Source: Millisia brevis NBRC 105863
Lineage (GTDB): Bacteria; Actinomycetota; Actinomycetes; Mycobacteriales; Mycobacteriaceae
Assembly (NCBI RefSeq): GCF_001552615.1
Contig: NZ_BCRN01000005.1
Location: forward strand, 186,001-250,000
Direction of reading: 5' to 3'
DNA: 64,000 nucleotides
Shown here: positions 1 to 8,682 of the stretch, one piece after another
Numbering within the stretch: position 1 is the stretch's first letter
Layout of the letters: the number at the start of each line of letters is the position of its first letter
Program-made: the position numbers and the translations under genes
The notes under the pieces: model-generated
What the model saw: the letters and a program-made list of their open reading frames with translations, nothing else
What the model was told of the DNA's origin: nothing
Database searches by the model: none

Positions 1-71
1 TGTTGACCGACAACTACGCGCCGGTCGACCAGATCCTCGAGCCCTACCCCGCCACCAGCCGATCGCGCTGA
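1..71 (+). CDS. C-terminal end of an aminopropyltransferase (spermidine synthase)-like protein, partial
   Basis: The reading frame entering the window ends at a TGA at 69-71. The last residues read LTDNYAPVDQILEPYP, which resembles the extreme C-terminus of spermidine synthase-like proteins (usually LTDDYAPVDQLL). Only about 22 residues are visible, so the assignment rests on one short motif and no catalytic part can be checked. A strong bidirectional hairpin follows directly, consistent with a gene end. Confidence 0.5.
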   Translation, partial: LTDNYAPVDQILEPYPATSRSR

Positions 72-92
72 CCCGGCCACAGCCATCCCCGC

Positions 93-131
93 GGGGAGTT
101 CTGCATCCTCGGCACGGATGCAGAACTCCCC
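93..131. terminator. Perfect 16-bp stem-loop between convergent genes
   Basis: GGGGAGTTCTGCATCC (93-108) and its exact reverse complement (116-131) flank a 7-base loop. The element lies between the end of the aminopropyltransferase-like gene on the plus strand and the end of the TrpB-like gene on the minus strand, so it probably stops transcription from both sides. There is no long T-run, as is common in high-GC actinobacteria. Confidence 0.8.
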
Positions 132-153
132 AAACAGCCGGGTGCGGTGCGGA

Positions 154-1452
154 CTACTGCTGCCGCTCGAGGTACTCGGCGTAGGCGGGCAGGTCCAACT
201 GGCCGTGGCCGGACAGACCGATGACCACCACCTTGGGCTCGTCCGCCTCGGCGACCCATTGCATGGCGGCGGCGATCGCATGGGTGGACTCCGGCGCCGG
301 CACGATGCCCTGGCTGCGGGCGAAGGTGACGCCGGCGGCGAACGCGGTGTCCTGATCGATCGCGGTGCCCTGGACGTAGCCCAGCTCGACCGTGTGGCTG
401 AGCGCCGGCGACATGCCGTGATAGCGCAGCCCGCCCGCATGGATCGGGTCGGGCACGAAGTCCTTGCCGAGGGTGTGCATCTTGAGCAGCGGGGTCAGCC
501 CGGCGACGTCGCCGTGGTCGTAGCGGTACTCGCCCTTGGTGATCGACGGGCAGGCCGTCGGCTCCGCGGCGACGATCAGCGGGTCGGAGCGGCCCTCGAT
601 CTTCTCGCGGATGAACGGGAAGGCCAGCCCGGCGAGGTTGGAACCGCCACCGGCGCAGCCGAAGACCGCGTCCGCTCCGCCGTCCTCGACCAGTGCAAGC
701 TGCTCGACCGCTTCCTGGCCGATCACCGTCTGGTGCAGTACGACGTGGTTGAGCACGCTGCCGAGGGCGTAGCGGGCCTCCGGGTCGACCACCGCGGCCT
801 CGACGGCTTCGCTGACGGCCATGCCGAGGCTGCCGGTGGTGTCCGGGGTCTCGGCGAGGATCTTGCGGCCGGCCTCGGTCAGGGTGGACGGGCTCGAGTG
901 GATCGTGCCGCCGTAGGTGCGAATCAGGTAGCCGCGGTAGGGCTTCGACTCGTAGGAGGCGCGCACCTGCCAGACCTCGACGTCGATGCCGAACTGGGCG
1001 CCGGCGAAGGCCAGCGCGCTGCCCCACTGTCCGGCGCCGGTTTCGGTGGTCAGCTTGGTGACCCCGTCGAGGTGGTTGTAGTAGGCCTGGGCCACGGCGG
1101 AGTTGGTCTTGTGACTGCCGACCGGGCTGACACCCTCGTACTTCGCGTAGATGCGCGAGGTGGTGCCGATCGCCTTCTCGAACGCCTTGAGCCGGATCAG
1201 CGGCGACGGACGCCACCGCGCGTAGATCTCGCGGACCGGCTCGGGGATCTCGACGTACCGCTCGGTGGTGACTTCCTGGGCGATCAGGCCGGACGGGAAC
1301 AGCGGCGCCAGATCGTCCGGTCCGACCGGCTCTCCGGTCCCCGGGTGCAGGTGCGGCGGAATCGGCTCCGGAAGGTCGGCCGCCAGGTTGTACCAGTGGG
1401 TGGGTACGGCGACGGTCGTGATATCGGGCGAAAGGTCGGCAGACGTGCTCAC
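154..1452 (-). CDS. TrpB2-type tryptophan synthase beta chain-like PLP enzyme
   Basis: This 432-residue protein belongs to the TrpB2 branch of PLP-dependent tryptophan synthase beta chains, which join indole and serine or a phosphoserine-like substrate. The PLP lysine is K115 in SHKTNSA, and the phosphate-binding glycine loop is GCAGGGSNLAG (265-275). The N-terminal extension (THWYNLAADLPEP, then a Pro-rich stretch) is typical of TrpB2 rather than TrpB1. I chose the GTG at 1452 because the longer frame adds residues unlike the family. No trpA or other trp gene is nearby, so it may be a stand-alone indole-salvage enzyme. It is divergent from the deacetylase gene, with an 82-bp gap. Confidence 0.88.
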   Translation of the reverse strand: MSTSADLSPDITTVAVPTHWYNLAADLPEPIPPHLHPGTGEPVGPDDLAPLFPSGLIAQEVTTERYVEIPEPVREIYARWRPSPLIRLKAFEKAIGTTSRIYAKYEGVSPVGSHKTNSAVAQAYYNHLDGVTKLTTETGAGQWGSALAFAGAQFGIDVEVWQVRASYESKPYRGYLIRTYGGTIHSSPSTLTEAGRKILAETPDTTGSLGMAVSEAVEAAVVDPEARYALGSVLNHVVLHQTVIGQEAVEQLALVEDGGADAVFGCAGGGSNLAGLAFPFIREKIEGRSDPLIVAAEPTACPSITKGEYRYDHGDVAGLTPLLKMHTLGKDFVPDPIHAGGLRYHGMSPALSHTVELGYVQGTAIDQDTAFAAGVTFARSQGIVPAPESTHAIAAAMQWVAEADEPKVVVIGLSGHGQLDLPAYAEYLERQQ

Positions 1453-1534
1453 GCGGAAAGGGTAGTCGACGTGCGCCGACTCGACACATCCGAATGGCCC
1501 GTGAGCAGGCGCGCACCGGTGTTCGGGCCGTAGG

Positions 1535-2251
1535 GTGACCCGGATGCGACGACTCCCGATCGTGCTGCTGGCCGCCGTGCTGGTCGTTGCCGCATCGGCC
1601 GGCGCCGCGTGGAAAGTGTCCGGCTCCCGCACGATTCAGTTCTTCGGCGAGCATGTCGATCGGGTCGCGACCACCGAGAAGGTGATCGCGCTGACCTTCG
1701 ACGACGGGCCGGACGAAGCGACCGACGAGATCCTGGCCCTGCTCGCCGAGCGGGACGTGGCCGCGACGTTCTACCTCAACGGCGCCGGTATGGCCGACCA
1801 CCCGGAGTCGGGCCCGAAGATCGTGGCGGCCGGCCACGAGCTCGGCAATCACACCTGGTCCCACCGCCGGATGCTGCTGGTGTCGCCGTCCGCGGTGGCC
1901 GATCAGATCGAGCCGACCGACGAGCGGATCCGCGCGGCCGGGTGGGACGGCCCGATCACCTTCCGCCCGCCCTACGGCAAGAAGCTCTTCGTCCTGCCCT
2001 GGTACCTGGCCCGCCACGACCGCCTCACCGTGATGTGGGACGTATCGGTCGAGACCTTCGGCGATACCCCGCAGTCGGCCGCCGAGATCGCGGACGCCAC
2101 CGTCGCGGCGGCTGAGCCGGGGTCGATCGTGCTGCTGCATCCCTGGAACGACCGCCGGCACGTGCGCGAGGCGACCGGAGTGGTCATCGATCGGCTGCGC
2201 GCCGACGGATACCGCTTCGTCACGGTGTCGGACCTGCTGTCCGGGACGTGA
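1535..2251 (+). CDS. Secreted or membrane-anchored polysaccharide deacetylase (NodB domain)
   Basis: This 238-residue protein begins with a basic tip and one hydrophobic segment (residues 7-25), which is a signal peptide or anchor. The rest is a NodB/carbohydrate esterase 4 domain. TFDDGPD (54-60) carries the catalytic Asp and a metal Asp. HTWSH (106-110) supplies the two metal histidines, RPPYG (144-148) is motif 3, and H202 in LLHPW is the late catalytic His. The family removes acetyl groups from cell-wall sugars or chitin-like polymers outside the membrane. The substrate cannot be told from sequence. It starts at GTG 1535; an ATG three codons on is an alternative. Confidence 0.88.
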   Translation: MTRMRRLPIVLLAAVLVVAASAGAAWKVSGSRTIQFFGEHVDRVATTEKVIALTFDDGPDEATDEILALLAERDVAATFYLNGAGMADHPESGPKIVAAGHELGNHTWSHRRMLLVSPSAVADQIEPTDERIRAAGWDGPITFRPPYGKKLFVLPWYLARHDRLTVMWDVSVETFGDTPQSAAEIADATVAAAEPGSIVLLHPWNDRRHVREATGVVIDRLRADGYRFVTVSDLLSGT

Positions 2252-2342
2252 CCCGTCCGGCTACCGCCGTGGCGCGGCCGACCGCAAGCGTCGTACACGG
2301 TGTCGGTTGCCGCGGGCGGTCGCCGCTTCGATACTGCCGACC

Positions 2343-3437
2343 ATGGCCGCGCACCGCATCGATCCGACCTACGTCAGCGGCGCGTGGCGAGTCGGTGATC
2401 CGGTCGGCCGGCGGCGCTTCGTCGATGTGGGGCGGGTGCGCGACGTCCCGGTGACCGTCGCCTACGAGACATACGGCCGGCTCGCCCCCGCGCGGGACAA
2501 TGCCGTGCTCATCCAGCACGCCTTCACCAGCGACAGCCACGTCGCCGGGGCCGCCGAACCCGGGCATCCGACACCGGGCTGGTGGGGCGACTTCGTCGGT
2601 CCCGGATCGGTCGTCGACACCGATACCTACTTCGTGATCTGCCCGAACGTCTTCGGCGGTTGTCAGGGCACCACCGGTCCCGCGTCCGAGCATCCCGACG
2701 GCGGTCGCTGGGGGTCACGGTTCCCGGAGATCACCGCCGCCGACCAGGCGGAGGTCGAACGTCGTCTCATCGATGCCCTCGGCATCACCCGACTGGCCGG
2801 TGCGATCGGACTGTCGATGGGCGGGCACCGCACCCTCGAATGGATGCGGCTGTATCCCGATGCGCTCGCCTCGGCGCTGCTCGTGGCCTGTTCGGCCCGC
2901 TCGACCGCCCTGCAGATCGCCTCCCGATCGGCGCAGATCGAGGCGATCACCGCCGACCCGAAGTGGCACGGCGGCGACTACTACGACGCCGGCGGCCCCG
3001 CGGGCGGGCTGGCGCTGGCCCGCCGCATCGCCTTTCTGAGCTACCGCAGCGAGGTCGGCCTCGACGACAAGTTCCCCGACACGGTGTCGGGTGGGCGCGG
3101 CTTCGTGGGCAGCTGGCTCGACCATCAGGCCGACACCCTGCTGCCGCGTTTCGACGCCGGCACCTATGTCACGTTGACCCGGGCGATGAGCAGCTACAAC
3201 CGCGGGCGAAGCCGCGCCCGGATCGATGAGCTGCTCGGCGGGCTCGACGTCCCCGCCACGGTGATCGGTTTCAGTTCGGACCCGTTGTACCCCATTCGTT
3301 TACAACACGAGATCGCCGACCGGCTGCCGAACTGCGAGCCGGCGCGGATCGCGGATTCCCCGCACGGACACGACGGCTTCTTCATCGAACGCGAGGTGAT
3401 GTTCGACGCGGTGCGCACCGCCCTCGCCCGCGGATAG
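2343..3437 (+). CDS. MetX-type alpha/beta-hydrolase acyltransferase (homoserine O-acetyltransferase family)
   Basis: The protein has 364 residues and an alpha/beta-hydrolase fold. It shows the MetX hallmarks TGPAS followed by an FPEIT block and the nucleophile Ser158 in GLSMGG. A late Asp (SSDPLYP) and His (SPHGHDGFF) complete the triad. The family moves an acetyl or succinyl group from acyl-CoA to homoserine or serine for methionine or cysteine synthesis. It is not next to metY or metC, although a gamma-synthase-like PLP enzyme lies 4 kb away. The nucleophile elbow reads GLSMGG rather than the usual GGSMGG, so a divergent acyl acceptor is possible. ATG 2343 was chosen to match the usual short N-terminus. 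Confidence 0.8.
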   Translation: MAAHRIDPTYVSGAWRVGDPVGRRRFVDVGRVRDVPVTVAYETYGRLAPARDNAVLIQHAFTSDSHVAGAAEPGHPTPGWWGDFVGPGSVVDTDTYFVICPNVFGGCQGTTGPASEHPDGGRWGSRFPEITAADQAEVERRLIDALGITRLAGAIGLSMGGHRTLEWMRLYPDALASALLVACSARSTALQIASRSAQIEAITADPKWHGGDYYDAGGPAGGLALARRIAFLSYRSEVGLDDKFPDTVSGGRGFVGSWLDHQADTLLPRFDAGTYVTLTRAMSSYNRGRSRARIDELLGGLDVPATVIGFSSDPLYPIRLQHEIADRLPNCEPARIADSPHGHDGFFIEREVMFDAVRTALARG

Positions 3438-3599
3438 CGGTCCCCGGGTCACGGGCCGGTCACGCACCGTATCCGACTCGACGGCGACCAACTCCGACAC
3501 TCTGACGGATGAAAGCCGACCCGGCCCACGTGGACGATCGATAGGGAGCGGTACGACAGCCACGTGCCCCACGGTGCGACCACATCAGGAGTGAGCACT

Positions 3600-4799
3600 A
3601 TGCCCGAAATCGCCGGACGGTTCCGCCACATCGTGCTCGGGGCAGGAGGTATCGGAAGTGCCACCGCCTATTGGCTTTCCGACAAGGGCGCCCAATCGGT
3701 GCTCTGCCTCGAACAGTACGACCTCGGCCACGAACTCGGTGCGTCGATGGACTTCTCCCGGATCATTCGCCACGCGTATCACAGCTCGTTCTACACGAAC
3801 CTGACGCAGGCGTCGTACGACACCTGGTCGCTGATCGAGGAGCGCACCGGCCTTCCACTGGTCACCAAGACCGGTGGCGTCGACGTCGGCCGGCCGAAGC
3901 ACGTCGAGCCGTACGCGCCGGCGCTCACCGAAGCGGGACACGAGTTCGAGATGATGGACTCCGCCGAGCTGATGCGCCGCTGGCCGCAGTGGCACGTCAA
4001 GGACGACGATATCGCCGTCTACCAGAAGGATTCGGGAATCCTCGACATCCGCAAGGCCTCCTACGGCCATCTGGCGCTCGGCCGCGCGAACGGGGTCACC
4101 TACGTCGACCGCACCCCGGTCACCGCGATCACCGAATACCCCGATCGGGTGGAGGTCACCACCGACGCCGGGATCTTCGTCGGTGAAACCCTCAGCGTCT
4201 GTTCGGGTTCGTGGTCGCCGATGCTGCTGGAGAGCATGGGACTGCGCAATCCGATCGTCGTCTCCCACGAACAGGTCTGCTACTGGGCGACGCAGAATCT
4301 GCTCGAATTCGCGCCGGACCGCTTCGGTATCTGGATCTACCACGACGAGGTCGAAAATTACTACGGCTTCCCGGTATTCGGTCTGCCCGCCACCAAGGCC
4401 GGGCGCGATCGGCCGCACGATCTGATCGACCCCGCCAACCGGTCCTGGGATGTTCGGGAGGACAACCTCAAGCAGGTCGAGGACTTCATGGCGCTGCGGC
4501 TGCCCGATGCACTCGGCCCGCGCATGTTCTCCCGCGCCTGCTGCTACGACCTGACCCCGGATCGGCACTTCCTGGTCGACCACGTCGCCGGCAGCTCGCG
4601 CATCGCGATGTTCTGCGGCGCCGGGCACGCCGCCAAATTCGCGAGCCTGATGGGCCGGATCATGGCGGATCTGGCCCTCGACGGCGGCACCGAGTACCCG
4701 ATCGAACCGTTCGCGTGGAACCGACCGGCGATCGTCGATCCCGACTTCGTACCCACCCTGGCGATCGCCGAAGGCTCGCTCACCCCGCACGGCATGTAG
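3600..4799 (+). CDS. FAD-dependent N-methyl amine oxidase (monomeric sarcosine oxidase / MTOX family)
   Basis: This 399-residue DAO-type flavoenzyme opens with a dinucleotide-binding GAGGIGSA (residues 14-21). CCYDLTPD (314-321) matches the MSOX site where a Cys (314 or 315) holds FAD covalently. A second FAD-contacting stretch is FCGAGHAAKF. The family oxidatively demethylates secondary or tertiary N-methyl amines such as sarcosine, N-methyltryptophan or methylproline. An AGGAG ribosome site sits 9 bases before ATG 3600. It is followed after 68 bp by a Rieske oxygenase in the same direction. Together they suggest stepwise N-demethylation of a quaternary amine such as glycine betaine or stachydrine; that substrate is an inference. 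Confidence 0.82.
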   Translation: MPEIAGRFRHIVLGAGGIGSATAYWLSDKGAQSVLCLEQYDLGHELGASMDFSRIIRHAYHSSFYTNLTQASYDTWSLIEERTGLPLVTKTGGVDVGRPKHVEPYAPALTEAGHEFEMMDSAELMRRWPQWHVKDDDIAVYQKDSGILDIRKASYGHLALGRANGVTYVDRTPVTAITEYPDRVEVTTDAGIFVGETLSVCSGSWSPMLLESMGLRNPIVVSHEQVCYWATQNLLEFAPDRFGIWIYHDEVENYYGFPVFGLPATKAGRDRPHDLIDPANRSWDVREDNLKQVEDFMALRLPDALGPRMFSRACCYDLTPDRHFLVDHVAGSSRIAMFCGAGHAAKFASLMGRIMADLALDGGTEYPIEPFAWNRPAIVDPDFVPTLAIAEGSLTPHGM

Positions 4800-4867
4800 C
4801 CGATTACCCACCTGCACTGCATCGTCGCAGCTGCGCCCGCCGCATCGAGCACCGAACAGGACCCGTC

Positions 4868-6058
4868 ATGACCACACAGCTGCCGCGGCCGGCGTCGAAC
4901 GCCGACCCCGCCGAATCTCTGATCCCCACCCTGCCCGGCCGCTTCTACACCAGCGAGGAGATCTTCGCGCAGGAGCAGCGACGGATCTTCGCGACCCAGT
5001 GGAATCTGGTCGGCCGCACCGAACAGATGCCGAACATCGGCGACTTCCTGCGCGTCGAGATCGCCGGCACCGCGGTGATCGTCGTACGCGCCCGCAAGGG
5101 TCTGCGCGCCTACCTGAACGTCTGCCGCCACCGCGGCTCCCAGCTCTGTCTGACCGACAACGGCAACACCGGCAAGTCGATCAGCTGCCCGTATCACGCC
5201 TGGCAGTACTCCCTGGACGACGGCGCGCTGCGCAATGCGCCCAACTGGCGGGCGATGACCGACGTCGACAAGTCCGGTCTGAGCCTGGCGACCGTGGCGG
5301 TCGACGAATGGAAGGGCCTGATCTGGGTCAACCTCGCCGGCAGCGACGGCGGCACCGTCGAGGAGCAGATCGGGGCGCAACTGCGCTACCGGCTCGACGG
5401 CGACCTGTCCCGCGTCGACCGCTTCGGCCTGGAGAACCTGGTGGTCGGTGGCATGTACACCTACGAGTGCGAGGCGAACTGGAAGATCATTTTCGAGAAC
5501 TTCCAGGAGTGCTACCACTGCGGCACCATTCACCCGGAGCTGGTCGAACAGATCCCGACCTTCGCGTCCTTCGAGGAATTGGGCACCGGCGGATACCACA
5601 CCGACGGTTACAGTTTCGCACCCGGGAAGGAGGGATTCACGATCAGCGGCAAGCGCGCCCTGCCGATGCTGCCCGGCCTGCTCCCCACCGATGATGCGAA
5701 GTACTTCGGAATGATCTTGCGGCCCAACGCCTTCCTGTCACTGCTCCCCGATCACGCGATCCTGCACCGATTCGAACCGATCTCGGCCACGCATACCCGC
5801 CTGACCTGCGAGTGGCTCTTCGACCCGGCTGTCGTCGACAACCCGGACTACGACCTGAGCGATTCGATCGAGCTGTTCCACCTGGTCAACAAGCAGGATC
5901 TGGACGCATCGGCGTGGTGCCAGCCGAATATGAGCTCACCGCTCTACGAGCGCGGCGGCGTGTTGGTTCCGACCGAGTCGGAGATCATCGGCCACTGGTT
6001 CTACCCGTGGTACCGCGCGGCGATGGGCATCCCCGACTCAGCCGTCGGGGGAGAGTGA
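4868..6058 (+). CDS. Rieske non-heme iron oxygenase, GbcA/Stc2-like demethylase subunit
   Basis: This 396-residue oxygenase alpha subunit has a Rieske 2Fe-2S site with C86-x-H88 and C107-x2-H110 (CRHRG and CPYHAWQY). The catalytic domain has NWKIIFENFQECYHC with H217 and H222 as iron ligands and E214 in the electron-bridging position. The layout resembles choline monooxygenase, glycine betaine demethylase GbcA and stachydrine demethylase Stc2, which hydroxylate N-methyl groups so that they leave as formaldehyde. No ferredoxin reductase partner (GbcB-like) is encoded nearby, so electrons must come from elsewhere. Its last 21 bases overlap the end of the convergent PucR-type gene. Confidence 0.85.
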   Translation: MTTQLPRPASNADPAESLIPTLPGRFYTSEEIFAQEQRRIFATQWNLVGRTEQMPNIGDFLRVEIAGTAVIVVRARKGLRAYLNVCRHRGSQLCLTDNGNTGKSISCPYHAWQYSLDDGALRNAPNWRAMTDVDKSGLSLATVAVDEWKGLIWVNLAGSDGGTVEEQIGAQLRYRLDGDLSRVDRFGLENLVVGGMYTYECEANWKIIFENFQECYHCGTIHPELVEQIPTFASFEELGTGGYHTDGYSFAPGKEGFTISGKRALPMLPGLLPTDDAKYFGMILRPNAFLSLLPDHAILHRFEPISATHTRLTCEWLFDPAVVDNPDYDLSDSIELFHLVNKQDLDASAWCQPNMSSPLYERGGVLVPTESEIIGHWFYPWYRAAMGIPDSAVGGE

Positions 6059-7231
6059 GTCGGGGGCGTCGAGGCGCCACAGTTTGATGGCCAGGTGCAG
6101 CAGCAGGCGATCGTTGCCGTCGTCGAGGTTCAGACCGGTGATCGTCGCGATCCGGTCGAGCCGGTAGTACATCGTCGACCGATGGATACTCAGGCGTTGC
6201 GACGCCTGCTGCTTGTCACCGCCACAATCGAGGAACATCTCGGCGGTGCTGACCAATTGGCCCGCATCATTGGACCGCAACAACCGGAAAACACCCCGTG
6301 GCAGTAGGGGATTGGTCACCAAGCTGGTCGGCAGCTGGCCGATCAGCCGGTAGGGCCCCAGCTCGTCCCAGAACCCCAGCGCACGAATTCCGCTGCGCCG
6401 CTCGGTGACCGCGACCGCGATCTCGGCCTGCCGGTGACAGGTCGCCGCGTCGGCCAGGCTCTGCCGGGTACTGCTCACCCCGATGCCGAAGTCGTGCCCA
6501 CCGGCGCCGAACGATGTGCACAGCGCATCGGCCACCGACCGCGCCTCGTCGGTGGGTGGGCGTCGGCGCGCGACGATCACCGTCGCCTCGCGGGTGGTGG
6601 AACGCGCGATCCAGGTGCGCGGTGGGAGCCGTCGACAGGCGTTCTGCACGGCCGCGGGGATCAGCGACCGGTCGTCGACCGGCTCCGGGAAGCGTGCGGT
6701 CACCACGACGATGAAGGAGTCGTCCTCGAGGTACTCCTGCCCGAGGATGTCCGCCGCAGCGGCGGAGCGGGCCGGGGCGTCGCCGTGGATCACCCGCTCG
6801 ACCAGGTGGGAGACCTGCGCGTCGTCGGCGTCGCGGGCGACGAGGCGTCGGTGCAGCAACTCCCCGACGCGCCGGGCGACGGTGACGCTGTCGTCGACCT
6901 CCGGGTCGGTGAGCGTGCCGTCGCGATCGATCAGCCAGACGAAGCCGAGCAGCATCCCCTCGTAGCGGATCGGGATCGCGAGGCGGGCGTAGAACGCCAA
7001 TTCGTCGTTGCCCTCGACCGCCGTCGGGCCGGTCGCGAGGCGCAGCCGCGCGTAATAGACGTCGTCGGGGCGACTCCTGCGGCTGAGCAGCGACGCCACC
7101 CGGGCGGAGTCGGCGTCCCCGTAGTCCTTGGAGAAGGCCACCAGGTGCAGGGTGTGGTCCTCGACGACCACGCTGCGCGTCAGCCGTTCCGCCAGGGCGT
7201 CGACCAGATCCTGCATCGGCCCGAACGTCAT
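6038..7231 (-). CDS. PucR/CdaR-type transcriptional regulator
   Basis: The protein has 397 residues. Its C-terminus (about 340-390) is the PucR-type helix-turn-helix SIHRSTMYYRLDRI followed by a leucine-rich helix ending LLHLAIKLW. The N-terminal 130 residues look like a small-molecule sensing domain, followed by a GGDEF-like middle region typical of CdaR relatives. Members usually activate nearby catabolic genes in response to their substrate. The convergent amine oxidase/Rieske pair is the obvious candidate target; its tail overlaps this gene by 21 bp. The purine operon at 56-64 kb is a less likely target because of distance. Confidence 0.85.
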   Translation of the reverse strand: MTFGPMQDLVDALAERLTRSVVVEDHTLHLVAFSKDYGDADSARVASLLSRRSRPDDVYYARLRLATGPTAVEGNDELAFYARLAIPIRYEGMLLGFVWLIDRDGTLTDPEVDDSVTVARRVGELLHRRLVARDADDAQVSHLVERVIHGDAPARSAAAADILGQEYLEDDSFIVVVTARFPEPVDDRSLIPAAVQNACRRLPPRTWIARSTTREATVIVARRRPPTDEARSVADALCTSFGAGGHDFGIGVSSTRQSLADAATCHRQAEIAVAVTERRSGIRALGFWDELGPYRLIGQLPTSLVTNPLLPRGVFRLLRSNDAGQLVSTAEMFLDCGGDKQQASQRLSIHRSTMYYRLDRIATITGLNLDDGNDRLLLHLAIKLWRLDAPDSLSPDG

Positions 7232-7269
7232 AATCGCCAGAATAGGCAGGTCGCGGCGGTAATTCTCGC

Positions 7270-7317
7270 CGGCGGGACGATTGCCCGCCGAACCGGACGG
7301 ATCGCCGGACCCCGGCG
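7270..7317 (-). terminator. Two consecutive hairpins downstream of the gamma-synthase gene
   Basis: Just past the stop of the PLP enzyme (reading leftward) are CGCCGG/CCGGCG (7303-7308 with 7312-7317) and then CGGCGGG/CCCGCCG (7270-7276 with 7284-7290). Both stems are perfect and GC-rich. They probably separate transcription of the PLP enzyme gene from the PucR-type gene downstream on the same strand. Confidence 0.45.
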
Positions 7318-7319
7318 AC

Positions 7320-8513
7320 CTAACCCAGCGCCAACGCCAGGTCGTCGATCAGTTCGTCGGCGGATTCCAGGCCGATCGACAACCGCAGCAGCGAAGCCGG
7401 AATGTTGGCGTCCGGGCCGGTGGTGCAGTGCGTCATGAAGTGCGGATGCTCGACAAGCGACTCGACGCCGCCGAGCGACACCGCCAGGGTGAACAGCTCG
7501 AACCGGGTACACACCCGGGCGGCCTCGTCGGCGTCGGTGTCGAGTTCGACCGAAACGATGCCGCCGAACCCGGACATCTGCCGGGCGGCGACGTCGTGGC
7601 CGGGGTGGCTCGGCAGGCCCGGGTAGTAGACGCGGCGCACCCGCGGATGCTGTTCGAGGTACTCCGCGATCCGCTGCGCGGACTCACAGATCTGACGCAT
7701 GCGCACGGTGAGGGTCTTGACCCCGCGCAGCACCTGCCACGCGTCGAAGGGCGACTCGATGCTGCCGAGGACGCGCGCGGTCTCCCGCAGGCGCACCGCC
7801 ATCTCCGGATCGGCCGCGATCGCCGCGCCGCCGATCACATCGGAGTGGCCGCCGAGATACTTCGTGGTCGACTGCACCACGATGTCCGCGCCGAATTCGA
7901 TCGGCCGCTGCAGGACCGGGGAGGCGAAGGTCGAATCGATCGCCAGCACCGCGTCGTGTCGGTGGGCGATCTGCGCGACCGCGGCCAGGTCGATCACCTT
8001 CTGCAGCGGGTTGGACGGGGTCTCGCCGTAGACCATCGCGGTGGTCGGACGCATCGCGGCGGCCAACGCGTCCGGATCGGTCAGGTCGACCAGGCCGACC
8101 TCGACACCCCAGCGGTCGAGCAGTCCGCTGAACAGGTCCCAGGTGCCGCCGTAGACGTTGTCGGAGAGCACCACGTGCGAGCCCGCCTCGCAGACCGCCA
8201 TCGCGACCAGCGAGATCGCGCCCATGCCGGAGCTGGTGGCGACAGCGTCGATGCCGCCCTCGAGGTCGGCGAGGCACGACTCGAGCGCGCTGCGCGTCGG
8301 GTTCGCCACCCGCGAGTAGTCCCACCGCTCCGCCAACTGCACCGAGCGCTGGAACGTCGAAGTCAGGAAGATCGGCATCGCCACCGAACCGGCGTAGTCG
8401 GTCGCCGCCTCCGGGGGATGGATCGCCCGACTGTCGAAGGACCTCCGGCTGGAGGTACCCGTGGATGCGGGGGCCTGCGTCGACGGCGGCTGGGGATTCG
8501 CGTCCGTGGTCAC
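7320..8513 (-). CDS. Cys/Met metabolism PLP enzyme (cystathionine gamma-synthase/lyase-like)
   Basis: This 397-residue fold-type I PLP enzyme belongs to the trans-sulfuration family. The Schiff-base lysine is K218 in STTKYLGGHSD. YSRVANPTR (66-74) is the phosphate/substrate Tyr-Arg region, SSGMGAIS (94-101) binds the cofactor phosphate, and SLGGVESL is the conserved late motif. Members handle C-S bonds of cystathionine, homocysteine or methionine. The exact reaction (gamma-synthase, gamma-lyase, methionine gamma-lyase) cannot be read from these motifs. The first 25 residues are a low-complexity extension, and the start is GTG 8513. It stands alone, with no metabolic partner adjacent. Confidence 0.82.
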   Translation of the reverse strand: MTTDANPQPPSTQAPASTGTSSRRSFDSRAIHPPEAATDYAGSVAMPIFLTSTFQRSVQLAERWDYSRVANPTRSALESCLADLEGGIDAVATSSGMGAISLVAMAVCEAGSHVVLSDNVYGGTWDLFSGLLDRWGVEVGLVDLTDPDALAAAMRPTTAMVYGETPSNPLQKVIDLAAVAQIAHRHDAVLAIDSTFASPVLQRPIEFGADIVVQSTTKYLGGHSDVIGGAAIAADPEMAVRLRETARVLGSIESPFDAWQVLRGVKTLTVRMRQICESAQRIAEYLEQHPRVRRVYYPGLPSHPGHDVAARQMSGFGGIVSVELDTDADEAARVCTRFELFTLAVSLGGVESLVEHPHFMTHCTTGPDANIPASLLRLSIGLESADELIDDLALALG

Positions 8514-8682
8514 CCGCTCGAGTGTGAGGCCGGGAGCCTAGTTTCGCATCAGACACGGAGTCGGGAGTTGACGTCATCCGGGTCGACGTTGTGATGTTCC
8601 CGGCCGCACGGCAGGCGGATACCTTCTCGGGGAGCCGGACGGCTCCGATCGGAATCCACGCGGGCGCCGGTGCGCTATCCGG

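Noticed and set aside
44-2161. A 705-residue minus-strand open frame covering two real genes
   Set aside because: It is Arg/Pro/Gly-rich with no domain and runs through the TrpB2 and deacetylase genes, which have clear motifs. Long false frames are common in high-GC DNA.
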